Below, one piece after another: positions 8,577 through 16,487 of a DNA stretch of 38,300 bases. The translations under genes and the position numbers were made by a program. Source of the DNA: an uncultured Pelagibacteraceae bacterium (GTDB lineage: Bacteria > Pseudomonadota > Alphaproteobacteria > Pelagibacterales > Pelagibacteraceae); the NCBI GenBank assembly GCA_902532195.1, contig CACAHE010000009.1, forward strand, positions 1 to 38,300. The letters run 5' to 3'. The notes under the pieces are model-generated. The model was not told where the DNA came from. It did no database searches and saw nothing but the letters and a program-made list of their open reading frames with translations. Numbering within the stretch: the first letter of the stretch is position 1; every line of letters begins with the position of its first letter.

Positions 8577-9992
8577 TTACTTATTTTGAATATCTTTAAA
8601 TTTAGTAAACATAGCCTCAAATTCTAAATCTACATTTCCGGTAGGCCCATGTCTTTGTTTTGCAATGATAATTTGAGCCAAGTTTGCTATTTCTCCCATT
8701 TTAGCTTGCCATTCAGCATGCTCAACAGTAGCAGCCTGAGGTTCTTTTCTCTCTAAATAATAAGCTTGTCTATATACAAACATAACTACATCAGCATCTT
8801 GTTCAATTGATCCAGATTCTCTTAAATCTGATAATAGGGGTTTGTGATCATCTCTTTGTTCAACTGCTCTTGAAAGCTGAGAAAGGGCAACAACAGGAAC
8901 AGATAGTTCTTTAGCTAAAGCTTTTAGGCCTTGAGTTATTTCTGAAATTTCTTGAACTCTACCTTCGCCAAATCTTGTTGATTGCATTAATTGTATATAG
9001 TCAATTACCACCATATCTAATCCATAAAGTCTTTTGATTCGTCTGGCTCTATTGCTTAATGCAGCAATACTAATTGCTGGAGTTTCATCTATATAAAGTG
9101 GCAATTCAGAAATATTTTTTGAAGTTTCTATAAATTTATCAAACTCTTCTTCAGATATTTTTCCACGTCTTATATCATTAGATTTAATTCTTGATTGTTC
9201 AGCTAATATTCTAGTTGATAGTTGCTCTGATGACATTTCTAACGAAAAGAAAGCAATAGTAGATTTTTTGTTATCTTGCTGAATTTTTTTTGCAGCATTA
9301 AATGCAATGTTTGTAGCAAGAGCTGTTTTACCCATCGAGGGTCTTCCTGCAATTATTATTAAATCAGATTTATGCAGTCCACCAAGTCTATCATCTAAAG
9401 CAGTAAGACCAGTTGGAACCCCAACTATGCCTTCTTCATTTTTATAAGCATTAGAAGCCATTTCAATAGTCAATTTCATGGCTTGATCAAATTTAATTAT
9501 TGATGTACTTACAGACCCTTTTTCAGCTAAATCAAAAAGTAATTTTTCAAAATTTTCAATAATCTTTTGACCATCTTGATCGAAATCATTTAATTTTGCA
9601 ACGTCAATAACATTTTCAGATATTTTTATTAATTCTCTCTTAACATATAAATCATAAATTAATTTTGAATATTCAATTGCCTGTCTAGATGAAGTAGAAA
9701 ATTTAGTAATTTTCACCAAATAATCTGGAATATTGATGTCATCTTTTTCATTTTCAAAATGATTTTTTAAAGTAATAGGGCTAGCTAGCATTCCTGCATA
9801 AATTAATTTTTCAATAGAAGAAAATATTTTTTGATGCATAGGATCAAAAAAATTTTTGCTATTTATTATAATATTTACTTCGTCAAATATTTCATTATTA
9901 AACAAGATAGAACCAATAACTGATCTTTCAGCTTCAATATTGTTTGGAAGTTTTTCTATGTTATTTTTAACTAGATTAAGTGTTTTAACCAT
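8577..9992 (-). CDS. dnaB: replicative DNA helicase DnaB
   Basis: 471-residue hexameric 5'-3' helicase of the replication fork. The N-terminal primase-interacting domain (about 15-120) contains NIEAERSVIGSIL and F-D-P-x-H-Q-x-I-F. The RecA-like C-terminal domain follows a linker. Walker A is GRPSMGKTAL at 216-225, preceded by the family block VPTGLTALDDRLGGL. Walker B is MVVIDYIQLM, with SQLSRAVEQR and the finger block DLRESGSIEQDADVVMF near the C-terminus. Length and domain order are normal, and no intein is present. It follows rplI by 77 bp in the minus direction, continuing the widespread rpsF-rpsR-rplI-dnaB order. The 77-bp gap may hold its own promoter, but I could not pick one with confidence. 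Confidence 0.97.
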   Translation of the reverse strand: MVKTLNLVKNNIEKLPNNIEAERSVIGSILFNNEIFDEVNIIINSKNFFDPMHQKIFSSIEKLIYAGMLASPITLKNHFENEKDDINIPDYLVKITKFSTSSRQAIEYSKLIYDLYVKRELIKISENVIDVAKLNDFDQDGQKIIENFEKLLFDLAEKGSVSTSIIKFDQAMKLTIEMASNAYKNEEGIVGVPTGLTALDDRLGGLHKSDLIIIAGRPSMGKTALATNIAFNAAKKIQQDNKKSTIAFFSLEMSSEQLSTRILAEQSRIKSNDIRRGKISEEEFDKFIETSKNISELPLYIDETPAISIAALSNRARRIKRLYGLDMVVIDYIQLMQSTRFGEGRVQEISEITQGLKALAKELSVPVVALSQLSRAVEQRDDHKPLLSDLRESGSIEQDADVVMFVYRQAYYLERKEPQAATVEHAEWQAKMGEIANLAQIIIAKQRHGPTGNVDLEFEAMFTKFKDIQNK

Positions 9993-10069
9993 TTACAAAG
10001 ATAAAAAATTATTAAAATTAACTCAATAAAAAAAAATAATAAAAATACCTGGGGAAAATAATGTATAAA

Positions 10070-10528
10070 TTATTTTGCAATCTCTTCTGAAATCACTTTA
10101 ATTGAAATTTCAGATTGTATTTCAGAATGTAAATTAATTTTTACTTTGAATGTTCCTAAAGACTTAATTTCTTTAACAGGTTGTATTAAAGACGGATTAA
10201 TATCAACATTTAGTTTTTCAGATAAAATTTTTGATATTTCCGTAGGTTTGACAGATCCATATAGTTCTTTGTTTTCTGTACTAAGTTTTTTAACTTCTAG
10301 TATTTTATTTTGTATTTGTTCGTGAATATTTTTAGATTGTTTTTTCTTCTCTTGATCTTTTTTTGATAGCTCTTGTTTTATTTTTTCTACTTCTTGTATA
10401 TTATCTTTTGAGGCAAAAAGTGCTTTTTTCTTTGAAATTAAAAAATTTCTCGCATAACCTCTTTTTACATCAATTATATCTCCAATTGATCCAACTTTTC
10501 TTATATTTTCTAATAGTATAACTTTCAT
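10070..10528 (-). CDS. rplI: 50S ribosomal protein L9
   Basis: 152 residues, the normal L9 length. The N-terminal rRNA-binding domain reads MKVILLENIRKVGSIGDI..., with the signature V-K-x-G-Y-A-R-N-F-L-I at 22-32. The long connecting helix (about 40-80) is Lys/Glu-rich, and the C-terminal domain ends the protein. L9 binds 23S rRNA near the L1 stalk and helps reading-frame maintenance. Only three bases separate it from rpsR, so it is translated as part of the S6-S18-L9 message. Confidence 0.97.
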   Translation of the reverse strand: MKVILLENIRKVGSIGDIIDVKRGYARNFLISKKKALFASKDNIQEVEKIKQELSKKDQEKKKQSKNIHEQIQNKILEVKKLSTENKELYGSVKPTEISKILSEKLNVDINPSLIQPVKEIKSLGTFKVKINLHSEIQSEISIKVISEEIAK

Positions 10529-10531
10529 AAT

Positions 10532-10801
10532 TTAAATCAGAGCAAGATTTCTTGCTCTTTTAATTGACAACGATAATTCTCTCTGTTTTTTCTGACTTAT
10601 AGAAGTTATTCGTGAAGGTAATATTTTACCATTTTCAGATACATATTTTTTTAATAATTTAATATTTTTATAGTCGACAATTGGCGCACCTTTTCCAGAT
10701 AAAGGACATTTTTTTTTAAATTTATATTTTTGAGGCTGAAAGATACTCAGTTTAGAAAAGCTACTTTGATTAGTTCTTTTTTTTTTTGTATTTTTTTTCA
10801 T
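10532..10801 (-). CDS. rpsR: 30S ribosomal protein S18
   Basis: 89 residues with the S18 core: [24 protein letters not shown] followed by S-x-K-x-Q-R-x-L-S-x-x-I-K-R-A-R at the C-terminus (motif split across about 45-85). S18 pairs with S6 on the 30S platform and contacts 16S rRNA; the adjacent rpsF encodes that partner. The first 30 residues are a basic low-complexity tail ([12 protein letters not shown]), longer than in the E. coli protein. Spacing to rpsF is seven bases. Confidence 0.96.
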   Translation of the reverse strand: MKKNTKKKRTNQSSFSKLSIFQPQKYKFKKKCPLSGKGAPIVDYKNIKLLKKYVSENGKILPSRITSISQKKQRELSLSIKRARNLALI

Positions 10802-10808
10802 AATTTAT

Positions 10809-11147
10809 TTATTGTTCTTTTGTTTCTTCTTTTTTCCCAAAGTAAACAGTTTGTAGATCAAATTTTTTAACTCTTACAGTGAGATATCTTAATAAATTTT
10901 TGTCTATTTTTTCATTTTTTTCCAATTCCGAAATTGCTTTACCATCTGCTTTGATTTTAAAATGAATATAATTTCCTTTTCTATTTTTTTTTATTAAATA
11001 GGATAAATTTAAAAGCCCCCAATTTTCTGCTTTAACTATGCTTCCATCAAATTTTTCTAGCAATTTAGCATATTTTTCCTGTATCTGTTTAAGTTGTGTT
11101 GGACTAGTGTCCTGTCTAGCTATAATTGTATGTTCGTATAAGTTCAT
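10809..11147 (-). CDS. rpsF: 30S ribosomal protein S6
   Basis: 112 residues matching the S6 ferredoxin-like fold: MNLYEHTIIARQDTS at the N-terminus, the block ENWGLLNLSYLIKKNRKGNYI around 42-62, and NLLRYLTVRVKKF near the end. S6 binds S18 on the platform of the small subunit. It is the first gene of the rpsF-rpsR-rplI operon and is divergent from fabD across 83 bp. The upstream gap shows a perfect minus-strand TATAAT at 11179-11184. No long leader with an S6:S18-binding structure is visible. Confidence 0.96.
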   Translation of the reverse strand: MNLYEHTIIARQDTSPTQLKQIQEKYAKLLEKFDGSIVKAENWGLLNLSYLIKKNRKGNYIHFKIKADGKAISELEKNEKIDKNLLRYLTVRVKKFDLQTVYFGKKEETKEQ

Positions 11148-11172
11148 ATTTATTCTTTTAAAAAAAAAAGGA

Positions 11173-11184
11173 TATACTATTATA
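11173..11184. promoter_or_regulatory. abutting divergent -10 elements (rpsF / fabD)
   Basis: In the 83-bp gap between the divergent rpsF and fabD genes, a plus-strand TATACT (11173-11178, facing fabD) directly abuts a minus-strand TATAAT (11179-11184, facing rpsF). Expected start sites would leave leaders of roughly 25 bases for rpsF and 45 for fabD. The -35 regions are weak on both strands, so this is a candidate only; the AT-rich background makes chance -10 matches common. Confidence 0.35.
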
Positions 11185-11230
11185 AAAATTTAAATACAAC
11201 ACAAAAATACAAAGTTTAATAATATTTTCT

Positions 11231-12163
11231 ATGTTTTCAGTAATTTTTCCAGGCCAGGGTTCCCAAACAGTTGGTATGGCGGAAAATCTTTATAAAGAAT
11301 ATTCATATATTAAAGAGCTATTTGATAAAGCCGATGATATTTTGGGAGTTCCCTTAAGTAAAATTATATTAACCGGACCAAAAGAAAAACTTAATGAAAC
11401 AGAAAATACACAACCAGCAATATTTTTAGTTAGTTATTCTATATATGAAGTAATAAAAAAAGAAACTGATATTGATTTAAGTAAGGCAAAATATTTTGCT
11501 GGACATTCTCTTGGAGAATATTCTGCATTATCAGCAAGCGGATCAATAGATTTTAATTCTACTCTAAAACTTTTACAAAAAAGAGGTAGATCTATGCAGT
11601 CAGCAGTACCAAAGGGAGAAGGGGGCATGCTAGCAATTTTAGGTGAAAAAATTGAAAATATTAAAGAAATATTTATTAACAATAAAGATGCTTTTGAATG
11701 CTATATCGCAAATGATAATTCAAATGGCCAAATTGTTGTGAGTGGAAAAAATAAAGATTTAGAATCTTTAATTATAGAATTAAAAAAAAAATCAATTAAG
11801 AATATTAAATTGCCTGTTAGTGCACCGTTCCATTGTAAATTAATGAGCCCAGCAACTGAAATTATGCAAAATGAAATATTTAATACTAAATTTAAAGATT
11901 CTAATAATTCAATTATTTCTAATGTTACAAGTAAAGAGATGCAAAAATCTGGAGATATAAAAGACTTATTAGTAAAACAAATTGAAAGTCCAGTAAGATG
12001 GAGAGAAAGTATAATTTATATGATTAATAATAACGTTAAAAATTTTGTTGAAATTGGGCCTGGAAAAATATTATCTGGAATGATTAAAAGAATTGACAGA
12101 AATGTTAATATAGTGTCTGTAAATGAATTAGATGATATAAAAAATATTAGTTTTAATGATTGA
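11231..12163 (+). CDS. fabD: malonyl-CoA:ACP transacylase
   Basis: Loads malonate from malonyl-CoA onto acyl carrier protein for fatty-acid elongation; cytosolic. 310 residues, normal length. Visible are the N-terminal GQGSQ (9-13), the active-site serine motif GHSLGEYSAL with S93, the family arginine region KRGRSMQ near 117-123 and the catalytic histidine H201 (APFHCKLM). The C-terminal GPGKILSGM block is also present. The ATG at 11231 has no strong ribosome-binding sequence. The gene overlaps fabG by eight bases and begins a fabD-fabG-acpP-gmk run. Confidence 0.97.
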   Translation: MFSVIFPGQGSQTVGMAENLYKEYSYIKELFDKADDILGVPLSKIILTGPKEKLNETENTQPAIFLVSYSIYEVIKKETDIDLSKAKYFAGHSLGEYSALSASGSIDFNSTLKLLQKRGRSMQSAVPKGEGGMLAILGEKIENIKEIFINNKDAFECYIANDNSNGQIVVSGKNKDLESLIIELKKKSIKNIKLPVSAPFHCKLMSPATEIMQNEIFNTKFKDSNNSIISNVTSKEMQKSGDIKDLLVKQIESPVRWRESIIYMINNNVKNFVEIGPGKILSGMIKRIDRNVNIVSVNELDDIKNISFND

Positions 12164-12890
12164 TCTAAGTAATAAAAAGGTATTAGTAACTGGCGCTACA
12201 GGCGGTATAGGACAAGCTTTAGTTAAAAAATTTGTATCACTAAATGCTAAAGTTTTAGCTAGCGGCACTAAGAATGAAAAATTGGATTTATTAAAAAAAC
12301 AATACCCAAATATTAATATTTTAAAATTTGATATTTCTGATCACTCTAAAATAGAGGAGTTTATAGAGAACGTTACTTCCCAACTTTCTGGTTTAGATAT
12401 CCTAATAAACAATGCCGGTATAAACATGGACAATCTTTCATTGAGAATGAAAGATGAAGAATGGAAAAAAGTTATAGATGTGAATTTAGGCTCCACTTTT
12501 TTGCTTAGTAAAGCTGCAATAAAAAAAATGTTAAAAAACAAGTATGGAAGAATTGTAAATATTACATCAATAGTTGGACACACTGGTAATTTAGGGCAAT
12601 CTAATTATGCAGCATCTAAAGCTGGAATCATTGGAATGACAAAATCTCTAGCAATTGAATATGCAAAAAAAAATATTACTTTAAATTGTGTATCTCCAGG
12701 ATTTATTCAAACTAGAATGACAGAGAATATTATTGAAAGTATAAAAGCTGTGTTGACGTCGAAAATACCAATGTCAAAACTTGGCACAGGAGAAGATGTA
12801 GCTAATACAGTTGCTTTTTTATCATCAGATGCGGCATCTTATATAACAGGAGAAACAATACATGTTAATGGAGGCATGTATATGGCTTGA
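12156..12890 (+). CDS. fabG: 3-oxoacyl-ACP reductase
   Basis: NADPH-dependent reduction of 3-oxoacyl-ACP in fatty-acid synthesis. 244 residues, a classic short-chain dehydrogenase. The cofactor loop GATGGIGQ lies at 13-20 and NNAG at 85-88. The catalytic tetrad is N110, S138, Y151 and K155 (motif YAASKAG). The C-terminal INGG-type ending reads VNGGMYMA. The start ATG lies inside the end of fabD (overlap 12156-12163), indicating coupling. Its stop codon overlaps a perfect TTGACA -35 element of the downstream acpP promoter. Confidence 0.96.
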   Translation: MIDLSNKKVLVTGATGGIGQALVKKFVSLNAKVLASGTKNEKLDLLKKQYPNINILKFDISDHSKIEEFIENVTSQLSGLDILINNAGINMDNLSLRMKDEEWKKVIDVNLGSTFLLSKAAIKKMLKNKYGRIVNITSIVGHTGNLGQSNYAASKAGIIGMTKSLAIEYAKKNITLNCVSPGFIQTRMTENIIESIKAVLTSKIPMSKLGTGEDVANTVAFLSSDAASYITGETIHVNGGMYMA

Positions 12891-12932
12891 CAAAAGCTTT
12901 TAATAAATTATTAACGATTTAAACAAAGGAAG
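12887..12932 (+). promoter_or_regulatory. candidate acpP promoter plus strong ribosome-binding site
   Basis: A perfect TTGACA at 12887-12892 overlaps the fabG stop codon. After 16 bases comes TATTAA (12909-12914), which matches the -10 consensus at four of six positions. The expected start is near 12921. The resulting short leader contains AAAGGAAG at 12925-12932, four bases before the acpP ATG; it is one of the clearest Shine-Dalgarno sequences in the window. This fits a gene that must be made in far greater amount than fabD or fabG. The spacer contains the palindrome AAAAGCTTTT (12892-12901). Confidence 0.5.
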
Positions 12933-12936
12933 AATT

Positions 12937-13176
12937 ATGTCTGAAGATGTTTCAAGTAAAGTTAAAAAAATAGTTGCAGATCATTTAGGAATTGATGAAG
13001 CTAAGGTAACAGATGATGCCAGTTTTATAGATGATTTAGGTGCCGATAGTTTAGATACAGTAGAATTAGTAATGGCTTTTGAAGAAGAATTTGGTTCAGA
13101 GATCTCTGACAGTGAGGCTGAAAAAATTTTGACTGTTGGAGATGCAATTAAATTTATAGAAAATAAAGCAAACTAA
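12937..13176 (+). CDS. acpP: acyl carrier protein
   Basis: 79-residue acidic protein that carries growing acyl chains on a phosphopantetheine arm. The attachment serine is S38 in [18 protein letters not shown], the standard D-S-L motif. Length and helix pattern are normal for AcpP. It has its own candidate promoter and a strong ribosome-binding site. The next gene is gmk, only 11 bp on, rather than fabF, which commonly follows acpP in bacteria. Confidence 0.97.
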   Translation: MSEDVSSKVKKIVADHLGIDEAKVTDDASFIDDLGADSLDTVELVMAFEEEFGSEISDSEAEKILTVGDAIKFIENKAN

Positions 13177-13187
13177 TTTTTTTAAAT

Positions 13188-13820
13188 ATGTCTGCTAATA
13201 AAGACGATGGAGCTATTATTGTATTATCTTCGCCGTCAGGAGCAGGAAAAACTACACTAGTAAAAAAAATAGCTCAGCATAATAATTTTACAGTTTCAAT
13301 TTCACATACAACAAGATCTCCAAGAACTAATGAAATAGATGGAAAGGATTATTTTTTTATTAGCAAAGTAAAATTTGACAATTTAATTAAAAATAATGAA
13401 TTTTTAGAGCATGCAGAGGTTTTTAAAAATTTTTATGGTTCAACAAAAAAATTTGTAATTGAAAATTTAAACCAAGGAAAAAATGTAATTTTTGACATAG
13501 ACTGGCAAGGAACCGAACAAATAAAGGAAAAGAAATTAAAGTATAAACTAATTACAGTTTTTATATTACCTCCAAGTAAAAAGGAATTATTTGAACGTTT
13601 ATCCAATAGAGATATGAAAGATAAGCTAATAGTCGAACAAAGAATGAAGCAATTTGATCATGATATTCTAAAATGGAAAAATTATGATTTTGTAGTAATC
13701 AATGACAATCTACAAGCTTGCTATGAGAAAATTCTTTATTTAATTGAATGTTCAATTAATAACAAAAAATTAAATTACGATAAAAAACAAATCGAAAATC
13801 ATATAAATAATTTAATTTAA
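13188..13820 (+). CDS. gmk: guanylate kinase
   Basis: Phosphorylates GMP to GDP using ATP; cytosolic. 210 residues, normal length. The P-loop is [10 protein letters not shown] (14-23). The GMP-binding block S-H-T-T-R-S-P-R follows, with the G-x-D-Y-F-F region just after it. The lid/acid block I-D-W-Q-G lies near 103-107. The 3' end overlaps the convergent rsmA gene by nine bases, leaving no room for a dedicated terminator. In many alphaproteobacteria gmk lies between mltG/yicC and rsmA; here it directly follows acpP. Confidence 0.96.
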   Translation: MSANKDDGAIIVLSSPSGAGKTTLVKKIAQHNNFTVSISHTTRSPRTNEIDGKDYFFISKVKFDNLIKNNEFLEHAEVFKNFYGSTKKFVIENLNQGKNVIFDIDWQGTEQIKEKKLKYKLITVFILPPSKKELFERLSNRDMKDKLIVEQRMKQFDHDILKWKNYDFVVINDNLQACYEKILYLIECSINNKKLNYDKKQIENHINNLI

Positions 13821-14603
13821 TAAATTTTCATACTCCCTACAGATTTTATAATAAGTTAATGGTGAGAGATTTTGAGGTCTATCGTTTAAATTTAAACCTA
13901 ATTTAACTTCAATATGTTTTGCATTTTTAAATATAAAATTTAATGGTTTTTTTATCATTTTTCTTTTTTGATTAAAAAAAACATTAGTAATATACTCCAA
14001 ATTTTTTGGATCTTTAATTTCAAAAAAATCTGTTTTTGGTTCCATCAATAAAATTGTACTTTTTATTTTTGGAGAAGGAAAAAATGAATTTGGACTTATA
14101 TCTTTTATTTTTTTAATATTCATTTTCCAGGAACTTAAAATTGATAATCTGCCATAATCTTTACTTCCATGTTCAGCAATTATTCTATCTGCAACTTCCT
14201 TTTGAAACATCAATATTAATTTCTTACATATTAAATTTAGATCCTTTAATTTAATCCATTTTGCAAGAATCTGAGTAGATATATTATAAGGCAAATTACC
14301 AAAAATAATCATTTGATCTTTGCTTAATTTTTTTTCATCTACTTCTAAAATATCATTATTAATTAATTCAATTTTATCATCAAATTTTTTTTTTAATTCA
14401 ATTGATAGATTTTTATCTTTTTCAATTAAAATTAATTTTTTAAATTTTCTTGATACAATTTCTTTGGTAAGATTTCCAGTTCCTGGGCCAACTTCAATTA
14501 ATGTATCATCCTTTTTAATATTTCCAGCATCAACAATGAAGCTAATAATATTTTTATCAATAAGAAAATTCTGGCCTAAACTTTTTTTGGGTTTAATTTT
14601 CAT
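13812..14603 (-). CDS. rsmA: 16S rRNA dimethyladenosine transferase RsmA/KsgA
   Basis: Dimethylates the two adjacent adenosines near the 3' end of 16S rRNA (A1518/A1519 in E. coli). 263 residues, normal length. It opens with [11 protein letters not shown]. The AdoMet loop is GPGTGNLT (39-46) and the catalytic NLPYNIS lies at 103-109. The conserved [11 protein letters not shown] block and an R-K-M-I-K-K C-terminal region follow. Its ATG overlaps the pdxA stop as ATGA (14600-14603), so it is the last gene of the lptF-to-rsmA run. Synonym ksgA. Confidence 0.97.
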   Translation of the reverse strand: MKIKPKKSLGQNFLIDKNIISFIVDAGNIKKDDTLIEVGPGTGNLTKEIVSRKFKKLILIEKDKNLSIELKKKFDDKIELINNDILEVDEKKLSKDQMIIFGNLPYNISTQILAKWIKLKDLNLICKKLILMFQKEVADRIIAEHGSKDYGRLSILSSWKMNIKKIKDISPNSFFPSPKIKSTILLMEPKTDFFEIKDPKNLEYITNVFFNQKRKMIKKPLNFIFKNAKHIEVKLGLNLNDRPQNLSPLTYYKICREYENLLN

Positions 14604-15568
14604 TTAAATTTTTCAATGAAATCAATGCAATTTAAAAATGATCTTGAATTTGACTTATTTTTACCAAGCATCTTTTCATTTGGTCCATGGTCAGGAGAAA
14701 CTCTTAAAAAAGGTAGACCTAAAGTTACATTAATTGCATCAAAATTTAAAATTGTTTTGATAGGTGTTAAAACTTGGTCATGATACATTCCTATAACAAC
14801 ATCAAATTTATTAGTGTTCTGTCTAGAAAAAAATGTGTCCGCCGAGAAGGGACCCTCGATTTTTATTTTATTTTTAATTAATTGTTTAATCGCTGGTTTA
14901 ATAATTTTGTCTTCTTCACTAAATCTATTAATAGTCTCGCAGTGTGGGTTTAATCCCAAAACAGCAATATTTGGTTTTTTATTTTTATATTTCACATAAA
15001 ATTTATATATTTCTTTAGCATTATTTATAATTATTCCTTTATTTAAATTTACAGCTATATTTCTAACTGGAAGGTGAGTTGTAATTGGGGAAACAGAAAA
15101 CTTTTTATTGTAAATAAGCATTACACTTTTTGATTTAGTCTTTTTAGCAAGATATTCTGTAATTCCTAAATGCTTATTTTTTAAAAAATATTTTTTAGAA
15201 ATAGGGCCATTTATTAACGCTCTGCCTAAATTTTTTTTAATTATTTTTAAAGCAATTTTGAATGATTTTTTTATATAAAGATTTGATTTAGATGAGATTT
15301 TTTCAAAAACTTTTTTAAAATTATACTTTACATCAATAATGTTAATTTTGTTATTATCGATATTCAATTTTTTATAATTATTTACAACATTAATTTTAAA
15401 ACTATATTTAAAATATTTCATTTGCATTAATAAATGATTTTTGGAAGTAATAAGTAAAACTGGAGTTTTTAATTTATTTTTTATCCTTTTTTTATAAACT
15501 TTAAAAAATAATTCTAAAAAAACACTATTTGGTTCCCCAGTAACTATAATAATTGGTTTACGGTTCAT
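14600..15568 (-). CDS. pdxA: 4-hydroxythreonine-4-phosphate dehydrogenase, divergent PdxA
   Basis: PdxA oxidises 4-phosphohydroxy-threonine in vitamin B6 synthesis. 322 residues, normal size, and in the standard surA-pdxA-rsmA position. The three metal histidines are present: H165 (THLPVRNI), H209 (GLNPHC) and H263 (MYHDQ). The NxTLGLPFxR substrate block near 280-289 is also kept. Several motifs differ from the E. coli enzyme: the N-terminal G-E-P-x-G-I-G-P-E region reads GEPNSVFLEL (11-20), the substrate-binding His-Thr pair reads I136-T137, and D-H-G-T-A becomes DHGPNEK. The protein is very Lys/Asn/Ile-rich. I infer it still acts as PdxA, but with altered substrate contacts or relaxed constraint. 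It overlaps surA by 11 bases. Confidence 0.88.
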   Translation of the reverse strand: MNRKPIIIVTGEPNSVFLELFFKVYKKRIKNKLKTPVLLITSKNHLLMQMKYFKYSFKINVVNNYKKLNIDNNKINIIDVKYNFKKVFEKISSKSNLYIKKSFKIALKIIKKNLGRALINGPISKKYFLKNKHLGITEYLAKKTKSKSVMLIYNKKFSVSPITTHLPVRNIAVNLNKGIIINNAKEIYKFYVKYKNKKPNIAVLGLNPHCETINRFSEEDKIIKPAIKQLIKNKIKIEGPFSADTFFSRQNTNKFDVVIGMYHDQVLTPIKTILNFDAINVTLGLPFLRVSPDHGPNEKMLGKNKSNSRSFLNCIDFIEKFK

Positions 15569-16487
15569 AAATTATCTCTGAGTTTTTTTTAATTTTACTA
15601 TAATGAATTATTGAGTATTGATTTAATTTTCGATTTTTTTCTTCATTAACAAGCTTATTAAGTTCTTTATCAAAATTTTTTAATTTAGTTTTTTCTTTTT
15701 TTTTGTCATCAATTTTCAAAACTAAATATCCGCCAGGTATAGATATTGGTTTTGAAATTTGTTTTATTTTTAAATTTTTGATTTCCTTTGCTATTGTGCT
15801 TGAAAAATTATTGATATTAACCCATCCAACTTTTCCACCTGAACTTGCAGAATTTGATAAACTGTAAATTCTAGCAGCACTTTCGAAGCCATTATTTTTT
15901 ATATTAGTTTTTATTTTATCATAAATATTTTTAAGATCTGATTTGTTCTCAACATTAAACAAAATTTCAGAGACTAGATAAGAATCAGTCATTTTATTTT
16001 CTTGATTTTTTAGATTTTCTTTTATTTTTTTATAATCAATCTCAAATTTATTTGAGTAGTTTTTAAAAATTAATTCATTCCATCTTGCTTCAATATTAAT
16101 CTTATAAATTAAATCTTTAAGTGAAATATTAAATTGAGATAAGTAACTTTCTAATTGCTCTTTATTATTAAAATTCAGGTTTGAGTAAATGGTTTTTAAA
16201 ATATTTTCTACATGTATATTTTTTTCATTTAAATTAAAATGTTTTTTTAATTCCTCTTCTTTGATTTTTTCTTTTATTAAAGATTCTTTAGCTATAGATA
16301 AAATTTCTTTTTTGTTTAAATTCTGAATACCTGGATTTAATGCTGTTAAATAATTTGCCTCATATAATATATCAATATTAGTTATAGGTTGATTATTTAT
16401 AATCAAAGAAATAACAATTTTGCTTTGAGCAAATAAATTATTTGAGAAAAAGCAAAATATTAAAATTATAAAAATTTTTTTTTTCAC
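15558..16487 (-). CDS. surA: periplasmic peptidyl-prolyl isomerase / chaperone SurA
   Basis: 309 residues with a signal peptide (KKKIFIILIFCFFSNNLFA, cleavage likely after A20) and a SurA N-terminal chaperone region. There is a single parvulin domain at about 170-262, ending in GGKVGWVN and ISIPGGYLVLKI, whereas E. coli SurA has two. SurA escorts outer-membrane proteins, including LptD, to the Bam complex, which suits its place just after lptD. The start is GTG (16485-16487) sharing a base with the lptD TAG stop (TAGTG). No better ATG lies before the signal peptide. Confidence 0.9.
   Translation of the reverse strand: MKKKIFIILIFCFFSNNLFAQSKIVISLIINNQPITNIDILYEANYLTALNPGIQNLNKKEILSIAKESLIKEKIKEEELKKHFNLNEKNIHVENILKTIYSNLNFNNKEQLESYLSQFNISLKDLIYKINIEARWNELIFKNYSNKFEIDYKKIKENLKNQENKMTDSYLVSEILFNVENKSDLKNIYDKIKTNIKNNGFESAARIYSLSNSASSGGKVGWVNINNFSSTIAKEIKNLKIKQISKPISIPGGYLVLKIDDKKKEKTKLKNFDKELNKLVNEEKNRKLNQYSIIHYSKIKKNSEIIYEP

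Noticed and set aside
9993..10069. 77-bp gap between rplI and dnaB, as a tRNA or small RNA
   Set aside because: No cloverleaf, no TTCGA-like T-loop and very low GC; probably just a leader.
12892..12901. Palindrome AAAAGCTTTT downstream of fabG, as a terminator or operator
   Set aside because: Ten AT-rich bases with no loop or T-tract; it lies in the spacer of the candidate acpP promoter and is likely chance.
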